Notes under the pieces: model-generated
Seen by the model: only the letters and a program-made list of their open reading frames with translations
Database searches by the model: none
Told to the model about the DNA's origin: nothing
Part shown: piece by piece, positions 36,998 through 48,195 of the stretch
Layout: each line of letters starts with the position of its first letter
Numbering within the stretch: position 1 is the first letter of the stretch
DNA from: Linyphia triangularis
Taxonomy: Eukaryota > Arthropoda > Arachnida > Araneae > Linyphiidae
Direction of reading: 5' to 3'
DNA: 64,000 nucleotides
NCBI GenBank assembly: GCA_963978545.1
Contig: OZ021726.1
Location: forward strand, 56,589,959-56,653,958
Made by a program: the position numbers and the translations under genes

Positions 36998-37337
36998 CAA
37001 GTAGCACAATGTTATTTTCCAAACTTGGAAACAGGTCTCTGGGAAGATTTGCCAACCCATGCTGAAACTTCAGCCTCATTCCAAAATACACGATTTTTTT
37101 TACAAAATAAATGTATTAAAACCATCAAAGAACATATTTTTTACCCCTTCGTCATTTCTAATAAAAATATATTTCAATTTTGCAACTCTGCATCATATTT
37201 CAAAACATGCCGTATGTTTTATCAAGTACTTGACAAGAATGACCAAGATCTATAGTCATGGCCACTAGTCTACAATGGTCCATATAATAATTGGTCAGTG
37301 TTGAGTGACGTTGGCGAGCGTATTTGTGCTACTGGGG
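36998..37337. mobile_element. MITE-like family R3, copy 2
   Basis: Ends are an imperfect inverted repeat, 'ccaagtagcacaat' at the left and 'atttgtgctactggg' at the right. The inside includes 'ttggtcagtgttgagtgacgttggcgagcg', matching copy 1 at 23489-23825. It is 340 bp and non-coding; the two overlapping plus frames at 37025 and 37059 fall inside it. Confidence 0.7.
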
Positions 37338-40300
37338 TAAGTTCATCTAAATACAGTAGGATGCAGCTTTTCTTTTAAATTTACCTCGAATTAAATAAGG
37401 AGATTATTAATGGCGCCTGGTGAAAAATTATAATTATTTGCCCTCTCCTTCAAATAGAAAATACACGTTTACGAAGAAAGGCAAAATAAATCATTGTATT
37501 CTTTTTAACGAGAGGGTATTCAACATAAACTAGTGTTGTGGAACATCGTACAACTTTTAATGGCCAATTCCCGTAATATTTTTTTTTATTTTATTCAATT
37601 CGAAATGTTTCGAAAAGGCCATAAACACAAAATTTTCTGCACACTGCTCTTTTTTTTTTTTCTTTCCTTTTTTTTTTAAATTTTCAACCACAATTTACTT
37701 GTTAGATTTGGCGGGGAAAATGACACACTCAGCTCGAAGCTAATGTGACGTCAAAATATCTGAAATAACTGGGCTTGAAACGCAGCAGTGGAAACCAGTT
37801 TTGCAAGTTTCTCGTAAATCGCGCCAACCGGCACGGGATATGGCAATTGTCTAAAAAAATCTCACCATAACCATGAAAACGAAAGGATCTCTTGACGTCA
37901 CAGCCATAAAGTAGAGTTTTAATTGAAAAGCAATCAGACGAGATTTTCTGGCATTTTTCTTAATATTTAAATAACTAATTCTTTTTATAGAACTTTTGTT
38001 TGAATATTTGGAATCAGAAAGAAATTCTTCATAAATATAAACTAATTTCACTCGTTTTTAAAAAATGCAGGAATTATCCATTACACTTTAATACTGGTCA
38101 CTACTATTGAAAAGGATGAATACGTTAAAGGAAGAATAATCTCATCCCAATCCAAAAGTGCTGACTTTATTTACTTAGGTGGTATTTCTTTCGAGAGTTT
38201 TTAACATTGTTAACGGATTTAAATAATTTTGACTTTTTCCATTCAGTGCTTTCTCTATTGTTCTGAATTTGCATTTTTTCATTGGGTGAGGGGATGAGAC
38301 ACCCCTCCGCCCCCGATAGCGACGGCCCTGCATATATTAGTGAATAAATATAGACTGATATATTTAAAGATTGATTAGGTGCATTCCATCACCCCAAATA
38401 TATGTACCTAGACACCAAATTTGTGATCCTAAGTGATTTAGCATTCGAGATACTGATAATATACTGATATTTCAAAATGATTGCTATAAAATACAAGATA
38501 GACTACGGAGGAGTTGGTTTCTACCAGAAATCGAAAACTAAGTACCTAACTAGCACCTGGAAAAATTTGGTTCTTTTACCTGTCGTGTCCACATTTTCAT
38601 GTTAAGCGACTTTACAAATGCATCTACAAGCAATCGATACGCCTCAGCAGCAGATTTCTTCAAATTAAATAAGTAAATAAAAAATTTCCTTAAATGACGC
38701 TTATTGGGTATAAAACTTGACATTATCGTAAGAAAAACAAATTGTGATGCTAATACGGAGTCACTAATACTTCAAAGTTATGTTGTTGCCAGAAGTCCAA
38801 ACTTACGATAATACGTTTTACATCTAACAATTTCAACATAACCTTCTGGTGAAGAAATTTTATGTCAAAATGTGGACATTTATTTATACTCCTTTATAGT
38901 ATACAAAAAACTTGCGATTCAGTCTGTTAGTGAAAAGAGATATTCCAACTTATGCTTTTATGACTTCCATATAAACTCATGGAAATCATTGATATGATTC
39001 AATGGATAATCTCAAATCCTGAAAGAGATTTTGAGTGGCGCTTAGAAACCTTCTTAATGTAGTTTGTTCCTTTGAAAACTTCACAAAAGTCATAGAAGAT
39101 ACTGATGCAGGCCTATAAATTGCAATTTCTTTTGAGATTGACTTTAAGGATCGTACAAATGATTGGTTAGACATCAGTTTCCTATCCAAACAAGTAATAA
39201 ACAAGAGTGTTTTCTTTCTAGAAAAGCAACACTTTTCTTTTTCTTTGTTATATGTATTTCTATAAAACATGTTCCTTCTATCATCTTCAACTTCCGAAAT
39301 GATATTTTTTTCAATGTAAGGAATGGTATAAGTTATTTTCCATTCCTTACTGTTTAATTTTATCCCCTCTTTCATTTTATGATTATTGTGAAGGTTAAAG
39401 TGTGCAATTACTTTATTTTAAACTTGATCTGACTACTAAAATTTCATATTTTCAAACAACTTAAGTATAATCTCAACCTGTTTTTATTTAATTTATGTAT
39501 ATATGTATGTATAGATTATTCTCAAGAGCTTAAATATATTTGAATTAAACGTTTTGAAAAAGGTTAAGCAATTTTTCAAGGAAAATCACATTGCTAAACA
39601 TTTTTATCCTAAAACCAGGAATTTCAACAAATTGTAAGACATAGTTATTTCGTAATCTAGGGCAACTACTTAATTTTTTTTGTAAAAATGAATTGTTTAA
39701 TAAAACTAAAACTTGATCAATACGATTTGCACAAATATCATACATTTTGAAAATATGCGGTAAAACAAGAAATAGGTAATTATTTAAAAAAATAATAATA
39801 ATGCTTTGAATGATTTTTTTTTTTTTTTTTACAACTTTGTTACAAAAGAATTGTTTACAGATTATGTTTTTTTTTAAACACCGGGAAGTCTATTAAAATT
39901 TTAATTTACAATTACTATTTCAAAATTAAATATTTACAGTTAAATAATTTTTGTTTGTTTCGAAGAATTTTTGTTTAGAAAATACCAATTATTTTTAATG
40001 CTATTTACAAATTTTTCAGATGGATTTATACATTCGACAAAATGCCTAACACACAACAATCCCACAAGCTAATTAAAGAAAATCGATATAAATAATTTGT
40101 TGTAGAAGTTTTAATCGTCACTAAAAAGTGTTCTAAATTATCGATTATACTTGTTAAAGTTTCTGTTAGACCTGGTAAAATATTAGGTGCGTGTTTGTAG
40201 GTATAATCCCTAGGCAAATAAAAAGTAAATCATTTAATAAAACAATAACTTTTTTTAATTGATTTTTTTTTTAATATTTTTGGAATTATGTCAAGTATTA

Positions 40301-40795
40301 CATATCCAATATAATAGATTAAGAACCTGAAAACCAATGTGTACATTGATTGCATTGCGATGTTTTTGTGTTATTTTTATAAAAATTTAGTCATAGTAAA
40401 ATATTTATTCCAGGAAATGTTTTATTTCATAGTTTTGCCTATGTACACTTAAAAAACGAAACAAAATTAAATTAAAAAGAAAATACAATCAATTGCAAAA
40501 TACGCTATTACAATACTAAAAAGTTAAAAAAAAAATCTTCACTACAAGTTTTGACGTTTTAAAAAAGGCCCTTAATGAGTTAAAAAAAAGATATTAGTAT
40601 TTATAATAGCATTGCACTTACGGAACTTCATCTGTGATTTATCACTCTTACGTTTTCTTTATTATCTATCTTATCACTTATTTCTTTGGATCGGAGTGAT
40701 ATGATTAATTTCCGACACCTTTAAAAGGTTGAAATCTATTGAGTTTTTGTTAAAAATATATTTTTAAATTTTTATTGCATTTTGATGTCGAATTA
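37338..40795. other. Intronic AT-rich sequence, nothing firmly recognised
   Basis: A T-rich run lies at 37651-37676 and 39816-39830. A less AT-rich patch at 37720-37910 carries two TGACGTCA octamers (37746 and 37893). At 38282-38335 there is a GC-rich stretch ending 'gacggccctgcata', which resembles the GGGCCGTC-type ends of DNA transposons but has no partner. An open frame of 129 codons at 38986-39375 (minus) has no splice context or GC rise and is probably chance. Confidence 0.5.
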
Positions 40796-40798
40796 TAT

Positions 40799-41405
40799 TT
40801 TTACTTTCAAGTACCCATGGTAATGAAAATATTGGATTCTGTTACAAACATAGATTTTTTTGAATTTCTCCAAGCTTCCTTAATTCTAAAAAGTGATATA
40901 GAAAAAAATCTGTGTGTGTGTGTGTGTCTGTGGTCAGCATAACTCCCGAACGGATTCACCTATGTTCAAATTTTGTGTACGGGTTAGTGGTGTCCATGGG
41001 ACCTATCGTTAAGGTTTTCGTCAAAATTGTGCATGATCATAACTTAACTGCCATTGAAAAATTTATGTTTTTTTCAGCAATTGTCAAAAAATGGCTTTAA
41101 CTATTTGGATCAAAATCATTGTGGTGATGTCTTTTGAGGTGCTCTAAACGTCTCCATCTCCAAAACTTCCGTAAAAATGTGATAAAGGTAGAAAATGTTG
41201 AGAAACGAATGTCTTTAACTCAAAGTTCACTTCCCTTGAGCCACGCCCATCAATGACTGTGTCTCCTCTGATTCACTTACAAGAAAATATAATGTAATAT
41301 TTATCGATAAACAGATTGCTAAATTACACCAAATCATGACAAATATAAATGCAGTGACCAGCATTAAATGTAATTGAAAGTTATGCGATATTCCTCACCC
41401 CTAGG
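40799..41405 (+). repeat. Dispersed repeat family R1, copy 3
   Basis: A well-kept copy: 'ttttactttcaagtaccc' at the left, a GT run leading into 'ctgtggtcagcataactcccgaacgg', the 'ggtgtccatgggacctatcgtt' block, 'gccacgcccatcaatgactgtgtctcc', and a closing 'gtaattgaaagttatgcgat'. The left and right ends share inverted 'ctttcaattac'-like sequence, so the family may be a short-TIR element. The 62-codon frame at 40912 is repeat. Confidence 0.82.
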
Positions 41406-42464
41406 TTTACACATTAAATAAAGCTTTTTTTTTTAAGTATAAGAAAATCCTCAAAACTTCATGAACGCGATTGTTCAAGAGAACTCGTCAGATCATTTAA
41501 ATTTTTTTATTATTAGATTTAACATACAACTAGATAACTATTTATTGATTTGATTTTGCACTAAACATTTGTTTAATATTTTGGGGAAACTGTTTTTTCA
41601 CGATGTTGTCCCATTGATCTCTTCTACAATTTCTGGATAGCCCATGCTTGGTTATTGACTTAAAGTCGAAGAAGGCTTAGTTGTCACCATAGATCTATAC
41701 TAGCAACTTCCTTCCAAATTAGTTCAAATTTGTTTGTAACTATGGGCAACATATTTCAAAGCATTATGAAGAGAAGTATTCAGATGATATCATCTGCTTG
41801 CAGTGCAGAAGCTGCTTATAAGCAATCCAGAAGATGAAATAGAGATCAGTGTGTTGACCTCTTATAATTTATACGTAGTATCTTTTTATGAAATACATTT
41901 TTTTATAAAATCAGTTTACACTTTCAAACACATAATTTAAACTACAACCGTCAGCTACGACACTCACGTTAAATTGACTAATCTCACAGTTACACAGTGA
42001 AACTTTAAAAAATTTGAAACCTTTCGAACATATTTGTCCCATTAAATTTTTTTTAAAATTTACTCTTTATATTTTTCTTATATTTCTTTATAGATTTTAA
42101 TTTGTAAAAATCAAGTCAATGCATTTAATATGTCTATGCAATTAACTTACTACCTGCAAGAGAAATGCTGCAAAAACCATTCCACTTAATTTCTATCATC
42201 TCATTCAGTCCAAGCTAAAGTATCAATTTTATAAAGTTTGATTAACCCATTATAATTGAATATTTTTTTAAATGTTAGATAAGTTACTAGAAGTCAATCA
42301 CTCGATCAAATAACACATACATAAACGTCATTTTCTCTAGACTATGTGTTAATCTAAAATAATAAACAAATTAATCACATCAACACAGTAATTATTTTTC
42401 TATGCTGATAATTTAATACTAAAGCAGAAGGAGAAAATAAAATATTTATATGAAGGATATTTAC
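41406..42464. other. Intronic AT-rich sequence, nothing recognised
   Basis: A spacer downstream (in transcript sense) of the 39-nt exon. No repeat partner or exon seen. Confidence 0.6.
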
Positions 42465-42503
42465 CTGAAGAACGGCCGCCTCTTCTCCCATTCCCCCACC
42501 TAC
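42465..42503 (-). CDS. Internal coding micro-exon, 39 nt, Arg/Gly-rich
   Basis: Minus-strand acceptor 'gtttttcctttag' and donor GTAAAT after TTCAG bound 39 bases with a sharp GC rise. Two bases complete a codon from an unseen upstream exon, then it reads RWGNGRRGGRSS with one base left over. That base plus the first two of the 146-nt exon make a Gly codon, so the joined frame is RSS-G-SSRPGEW. RG and RGG steps are common in RNA-binding or methylated segments, but 12 residues cannot show that. The upstream exon must end in phase 1 and was not found between here and 64000. Confidence 0.72.
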
Positions 42504-42547
42504 CTAAAGGAAAAACAAATAAATATATAAGTATATAAAAAACATAC

Positions 42548-42812
42548 TGTATTGCATAATAGGGTGGGTAAAAAATATTTTTATATATTTTTTTTAAAAC
42601 TCATTAAGTGAAAAAATTGTTACATACCTCGGTAAGAAAAATTGTAAAGAAATATTGAAAAAAATTTATCTTCCGTTCGCGCATTCATCTTAAAGTTAGG
42701 AAAATATACAAAAGAATACCCATTTTTCCTAAATTTTTAAATGTTATATTTTTGAAAGACAATAGTTTGCAATGTGTTGTGAAAGGGAGGGTATCATACA
42801 GGAAAACACCAT
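42548..42812 (-). repeat. Dispersed repeat R4, copy 1
   Basis: Inverted relative to 47925-48195. Shared blocks (this strand) are 'gttacatacctcggtaag', 'cttccgttcgcgcattcatcttaa', 'gacaatagtttgcaatgtgt' and 'cataca-ggaaaacacc'. The left end reads 'tagggtgggtaaaa', the other copy's outer end 'ccacccct'. Fills the gap between the 39-nt exon and the 707-bp Helitron-like element. Confidence 0.68.
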
Positions 42813-42831
42813 TCAATGCATTTTTAAAACA

Positions 42832-43538
42832 TCTATATATTTAATAGGCAATACGTTTTTTGGGGTTAGTCCGTCCGCCTAAACTGCTCAACCAATTTCA
42901 ATGATCAAGGTGTCATTTTAAAGGAAATAAGCTGTAGATTTGCCAAAACGTGCCAAAATAATTTATTAACACTTTATTAATTAGTTAAATTTCAATATTT
43001 TTTATCATTAAGCTACTACAAAGCCTCAATGATTTTGAATATATGAATGGCAACATCCTTACGTATGTAAACAACAAATCCGTTGCTAATTTTAAAGCTC
43101 TTTTTAAACTCTTCGTTTCAAAATTGATTTTTTCTGTTTTTCTGAAGCATTTTTGTATTAGAGTAATTATTATTTTGAAGTATTTCTATCCAGAAAATGC
43201 CTCGCGTTGGACGTCGTTCTCTAACGGGGCGACTTATCAGAATGAATAAAAGATATTGGGACTTCAATGTAAGGGCATAGCTAATGAAGTTTTAAGTCAG
43301 AATGTTGGCGGATAGTATATTTAACTTTCTATTATAAAACTGCAATTTGGGCGTTTTCTCTATTAGGCCTTACATTAAATTTATAAAAATTTGGTTACAT
43401 TTTTTATGGCTGGCAAACCTATTCGAGCGCAGTAAGATGTTTTAACCACAAATTTGAGCGGCAAAGCCGCTCAATCCGAGCGCAGCGAGGCGTTTGGGGG
43501 TTGGCGAGCGTTAGCGAGCAGGGGGCGAAGCCCCCTAG
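42832..43538 (+). mobile_element. Helitron-like non-autonomous element, complete, 707 bp
   Basis: It starts TCTATATATTTAATAGGC after a host A and ends CTAG before a host T. A 3' hairpin, GGGGGC-GAA-GCCCCC (43521-43535), sits directly on the CTAG. A second small hairpin, GAGCGG-CAAAG-CCGCTC, lies near 43456-43472. These are the Helitron terminal features. The 3' 120 bp are GC-rich with 'gagcgcagcgagg' strings, as in element A's tail. The 68-codon frame at 43043-43249 has no Rep or helicase motif. It lies ~330 bp upstream of the 39-nt exon in transcript direction. Confidence 0.88.
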
Positions 43539-43578
43539 TAAATTAATAATTAAAAATATTCAAAAGTAAATTTTTTGT

Positions 43579-43581
<3 letters not shown>

Positions 43582-43653
<72 letters not shown>
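43582..43653. repeat. (AT)n microsatellite
   Basis: About 72 bp of pure AT repeats between the Helitron-like element and the 251-bp inverted repeat. Confidence 0.97.
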
Positions 43654-43657
<4 letters not shown>

Positions 43658-43741
43658 TTTTTTGTCAAAATTTCATCTACTTCAAAGTTTTGAATAAATA
43701 CGAAAAATACATTTTTTCCACCTATTTGTAGAACACATCAA

Positions 43742-44532
43742 TCCCCCAAAAAAACACTTTTGAAAAGCAGAAGAACCACCAACCTCAAAAACACAAAAAA
43801 CTTTCTTGCAATAAAGAAACCATAAACATGATGAAAATTTTCAACCACAAATACAGTGATATAAAAAATGGCCAACCTCTGATTACAACTCTCGGTTGTG
43901 ACTCGCTTAAGAATGTATGCTTACTTAGTTTATTTTTAAAATTTAAGTTCCGCTCCCATAAAAATTTACGCTGCTTGAGGTTGGCACCCGTCATAGGAAT
44001 ATTAAAAATGCTCGCGTTTAAACTAATTTATGGCAGATTGCACAAATATTCGAGTTTATGATTTCATTTGGATGGGTAGGAAACACAAAGTGGTGTAAAT
44101 CTTCATGTTCATGTAACTTTCAAAATAGTATAGAGAAACTGTGCTCAAACGCTTGCATTTGAATCTTTATTCAGAATTTTTTAAGTTGGAAACTGAAGTA
44201 TTTGTCGTAAGCTTTTGTTTGGTTGATACATACATTTTGGAGAGTTTTTATTGTGTGGGGGTTTTAAAGGTTAGTAATTAAGACGGGTGCCAACCTCAAG
44301 CAGCGTAAATTTTTATGGGAGCGGAACTTAAATTTTAAAAATAAACTAAGTAAGCATACATTCTTAGCGAGTCACAACCGAGAGTTGTAATCAGAGGTTG
44401 GCCATTTTTTATATCACTGTTTTTGTGGTTGAAAATTTTCATCATGTTTATGGTTTTTTTATTGCAAGAAAGTTTTTTGTGTTTTTGTGGTTGGTGGTTC
44501 TTCTATTTTTCAAAAGTATTTTTTTGGGGGAC
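43742..44532. mobile_element. Inverted repeat with 251-bp arms and ~290-bp spacer
   Basis: The left arm 43742-43992 and right arm 44282-44532 are inverted copies with very few differences. Outer ends read 'tcccccaaaaaaa' and its complement; inner ends read 'ggttggcacccgtc' and its complement. The shape is that of a foldback or long-TIR MITE. I see no clear direct duplication outside. Open frames at 43785 (minus), 43828 (plus) and 44398 (plus) are the arms read through. Confidence 0.9.
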
Positions 44533-44592
44533 ATCAGAACTTTTTTTGAACAATTTTTTGAATTTGTCCGTTTAATCGTTTTTCTATTTATC

Positions 44593-45190
44593 ACCTATGG
44601 TACACCTAGTACCAAGTTGGTTGGTTGTTTTCAGATTATCTGGCGCCGTCAGCAACACGAGGGCTATAATGCGCCGTAACATTCGTCATTAGACAAGCCA
44701 GCATACATTTACAAACACACATGCCTATCACGGGACTCGAACCCGCAATCTCGCGGTCTAGAAGCTAGCACGCTAACCACTATACCGTTTGGACGGCCAC
44801 ACCTGGTACCAAGAATATTCATAATTCTTCAAACGGAGTTCGACGATACCTTACATGCAATAATTATCTTTAAAATTGATAAACCGGAAGTGGTACCAAT
44901 AGCATACCTGGTACTTTAAACATTCATAACTCGTCAAAACAAAAGTCCAACATGCCATATTTATCTTGGAAATTGATAAACCGAAAGTGGTACTACCTAT
45001 GCTATACCTGGTAACTTAAAAATTCATAATTTTTCAAGACAAGCCCAACGACACCCAACATGCCATATTTATCTTCAAAATTGATAAACCAGAAGTAGTA
45101 CCACCTATGGTACATCTGGTACCATGAATATTCATAATTCTTCAAGTTGAGTTTAATGATATCTTACATGCCAAAATCTACTTGAAAATT
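44593..45190 (+). repeat. ~105-bp tandem array, four to five units, split by a SINE
   Basis: Each unit has 'acctggtacc' (or close), then 'attcataattcttcaa', then 'cttacatgcca', then 'aaaattgataaaccgg'. Unit starts lie near 44800, 44905, 45005 and 45115, plus a partial unit at 44593-44616 on the far side of the SINE. Confidence 0.85.
44617..44798 (-). mobile_element. tRNA-derived SINE, copy 3
   Basis: Same family and orientation as copies 1 and 2. On the minus strand it has A-box 'tatagtggttagcg', B-box 'gcgggttcgagtcccg', and a tail ending in a short AACC repeat. A 15-base target duplication with one mismatch, ACACCTAGTACCAAG (44602-44616) and ACACCTGGTACCAAG (44799-44813), flanks it, and belongs to the tandem array it entered. 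Confidence 0.93.
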
Positions 45191-45369
45191 TACAAATTGG
45201 TAGAATGCGGACGGCAGTAACCATCAAAATCGACCACGAACGAGTAATAGAAACTTGTGTATGGCAACTTAACCACCAAAACTTAAAGAAATAAGTTGCC
45301 ATCGACAAAGAGCCTGTCTGCCAAGTTTCAGCTGGATTGGTTAGTTTGTACGCACGACGACCTATTTTA

Positions 45370-45500
45370 GTGCATAATAACGACTAATCAGTCCGGGACA
45401 CACAACTTAACGTGGATTCCGAATCACAACGAACATCCACACCTAACCCAGGAATCAAATCCGGCACCTTTAACATACAAGGCCAGAGAGTTCATCCTAT
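45370..45500 (-). mobile_element. Degenerate tRNA-SINE-like fragment
   Basis: On the minus strand a B-box-like 'ggatttgattcctgggtta' is followed by 'ggtgtggatgttcgttgtgattcgg', parallel to 'gggtttgattcctctgttaggcatgggtgtttgt' in the good SINE copies. The A-box side is weak and no flanking duplication is visible. It may be an older subfamily or a related SINE. Confidence 0.5.
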
Positions 45501-47730
45501 TGGAAATGTATTCTAATAAATTGTTACAAATAAATATTACAAGTTTTTTACAGTCTAATTATTGCAATATAAATTATTTTTACTATGCCAAGCATTATTT
45601 TGGTTCACATAATAACCCATTGATATTTGACAAAATTGAAAATATTTTCTTAACAACAATTTTAAAATTCACTATGAAATTATAATTTTGATGATGATTC
45701 TACGATTTCATTTTAATACGAAAATTAAACAAAATCAACACATCTTTAAAAACGAATGACATTTTTGCAATCCATTAGCCAATCGCAATGCGTGTTTCAT
45801 TTAGTCCCGCTGTAATGAATTGACTGTGACGTCAGCTCGCATAACCTCCACATACTTTGTATTCAGCCCATAGTATCTTGCAACACAATGTGATTATTTT
45901 CATTTTTCAACGGAGCTTTTCCGAAAATAAAATGTTTTTGAAAGTTAACTCGCTCTAAATTGTCATACAGTTCAAATAACACATGCAACTTAAAGAACAA
46001 ATATTTCTCTTTAATTCTGTCTCTTCAAAAATTAAATTATTTAAATTTTAAAGACGTTATAAGCCATATAATTATAGTCCAATTCGTTCTCCTATACTTT
46101 AACATTACGTTAAAACTCACTTAAGCCTAACATGTCGGAAAAACTAACTTCCAAATGATAGCAAACCTGTTTGGCAACTTTTGGCATATATATCTGAACC
46201 ACAATTACAAATTGATCGCCTTTATCTGTCGCCAAATTATGAAATGAAAAAAAGTGATTTTAAATTAATTAAAAATAGAAAGAGTTATTTAATGAAGTTC
46301 AAACCAGCGTAGGATTTTAAGTTGAAACATTCCGCATCCTATAATTCAATCCGTTTGAAGATCTGTAGCTTAGTTAGGGCTGGACGTTTGTCTAAATTTT
46401 TACATCAAAATCGGGCTAGAACTCGTTTTTTTATTTCGTTTTGGAAATTTCAATATTTTTTTTCTTCGTTGTCTTTTATCCTAGGTACTCAATTTTTTTT
46501 TCTTTGAAAAATATCAGCGAGATGAATCTATGGTATTTTTTGTATAATTATGCGAAGTTTCGTAAGCGCGCTAGAAAATAGCCAATTTCGGCTTTTTCGC
46601 TGGAAGTTGTGCAGAGAATAGATACTTACTGTCGTTTCTGCCTTTTTAAGGTTGGCGGCGAAACGACCGTTTCGTCTGATCACTAAATTATCGAAATACA
46701 TTAATTTGCAGTGTATGGAATGAAGTCGACAGAACTTGGGGGAACAAATTAAATTAGTAATTATTCAATAATAATCGTTCGCGCATAACCTTTGAAGAGT
46801 TTTGGCGGGTTTCAATGTTGGTGGCTTCCTTTAAAGCTAGTAAACTTTACATGGTTAGTCATAGGATTAAAGCGCGCATGGCTGTGATTGGAAGTGACGG
46901 GACTACCTTTAATACTGGACGGGAAAAGGGTATTATCTGCTACATTAAATTGCACGTTGGAAGAAAACTGCAATGGGATATTTTCCTTCTATACCCGTAC
47001 TGAACTACCATTCAGCAGCCTATTCTAACACATAGATAGTACCACAACAGGACCAACGTCTTTCAGAAGGAACATAGGTCAAAAACTGAAGACCTGTGAA
47101 AAACTTCTACTGGGGGATTTTTTAGGTGTTGAATGTTCAATTCCTCCAGTTGTGCTGGAAAGTACTGTTAAATCTTTTTGATATCTTTGCAGCGATTAGA
47201 TAATACTTGGGAGCTCTTGAACCCGGTCCCCTTTCATACTCCAAATAGCTAACAACAGAAAACAGAGCTATTTAGACTGTATGTGAGTGGAAGAAAAACC
47301 ATCGGATGAACTCAAGCAAGTAGTATTCTTCATTGTAAATTGTTACTTGCTACATTGTTTTTCGAATTTAAAAAAAGTCAATTTTCTGAAGGACCTAAGA
47401 TCGTAAATGAGGCAATTCGATTGACTCGATAACTCGCTGAATATTTATTGGAAGTTATAAAGTTAGTTTTTGAATGAAATGTTTCCTTTCCTCACCCATA
47501 AAATTGTGAGAGATGTCAAAGAACTGGGGCGTCTGTCGGGTTCTAAAATCTCGAGAACTTTCCAAGAGAAAGACAATCAAGCATTTCAAGGCAACCAAAC
47601 TTAACTTTAGTACCACTGATTACGTGGGCATGATTAATTAGAATGGTTGAAATAGGACTCCTCCTCCTTTTTTAAGGAAAGTAATAAATGAAAAAATTTA
47701 ACATTTAAAAAAAGTCTAACACGCTTTAGG
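45501..47730. other. Mostly AT-rich sequence, nothing firmly recognised
   Basis: At 45775-45840 there is 'gccaatcgcaatgcg' and, 45 bp on, a TGACGTCA octamer (45827), a CCAAT plus CRE pairing without other promoter evidence. Near 46600-46690 the minus strand offers a strong donor (GTAAGTAT), but the sequence before it has a stop in the frame the 39-nt exon needs. The frame at 46815-47003 (plus) is slightly less AT-rich than average and unassigned. Confidence 0.5.
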
Positions 47731-47731
47731 C

Positions 47732-47900
47732 AGCACAGCAGTATTGGCCAAAGTCAGACACAGGGGAATGATTGGCCAATTCTAGCAGAAACTCGAGCAT
47801 AGTTCCAAAATACATAACTTTTTAAAAAAATAAACAACGTTAGTGACCATTTTATAGAAAAATCATCATTTTTAACGAAACATATTACTTTTTAGTATTT
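47732..47900. mobile_element. MITE-like family R3, copy 3 (partial)
   Basis: The opening 'ggcagcacagcagtattggcca' and 'ttccaaaatacataactttttaaaaaaataaac' parallel copy 2 at 36998. The distal half appears to be missing or replaced by repeat R4. Confidence 0.5.
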
Positions 47901-47924
47901 TTAATTATTAATACATGCCTTGAA

Positions 47925-48195
47925 AATGCACCGAATTGTGTTTTCCTGTGTTATATCACCCATTCTCTACACATTGTAAATTATTGTTTTTCAAAAATAT
48001 AACGTTTAGAAATTTAAAAAATTTAGGAAAAATAGTTATTTTTTGTATTTTTTCCTAAGTTTGAGATGAATTCGGGAACAGAATATATATATATATATTT
48101 TTGTTACGGTTTTTCTTATTAAGATGTGTAACAACTTTTTTCACCTCATGCGTTTCAAAAAGAAGGAAACAAATTTTCGGTCCACCCCTATTGCC
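47925..48195 (+). repeat. Dispersed repeat R4, copy 2
   Basis: An inverted partner of 42548-42812, with a short AT microsatellite (48084-48099) in the middle and an outer end 'ccacccct'. The minus frame at 48055-48261 is repeat sequence. Confidence 0.68.

Larger units (their letters stand above)
5925..42503 (-). other. Partial multi-exon gene model, minus strand, five exons
   Basis: Five short GC-rich islands on the minus strand have splice signals and chain in one open frame. Introns in transcript order are about 15.5 kb, 3.7 kb, 15.4 kb and 1.5 kb. The phases agree at every junction: the 39-nt exon ends in phase 1 and the next needs two bases; that exon ends in phase 0 and the next two start in phase 0; the 211-nt exon ends in phase 1 and the last starts with two completing bases. 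The predicted piece is about 179 residues, rich in Gly, Arg, Ser and Pro, with no membrane segment or folded domain that I can see. It looks like a disordered linker or cytoplasmic tail. Start codon, stop codon, promoter and polyA site are not visible. I do not recognise the family. The chain of matching phases makes chance unlikely. Confidence 0.78.

Noticed and set aside
38986..39375. The longest open frame in the window, 129 codons on the minus strand.
   Set aside because: Lys/Asn/Ile-heavy composition typical of AT-rich noncoding DNA, with no supporting signals.
46625..46700. A strong minus-strand donor (ACGACA before GTAAGTAT) after a GC-richer stretch.
   Set aside because: In the phase required by the 39-nt exon the stretch contains TAA, and no good acceptor was seen.
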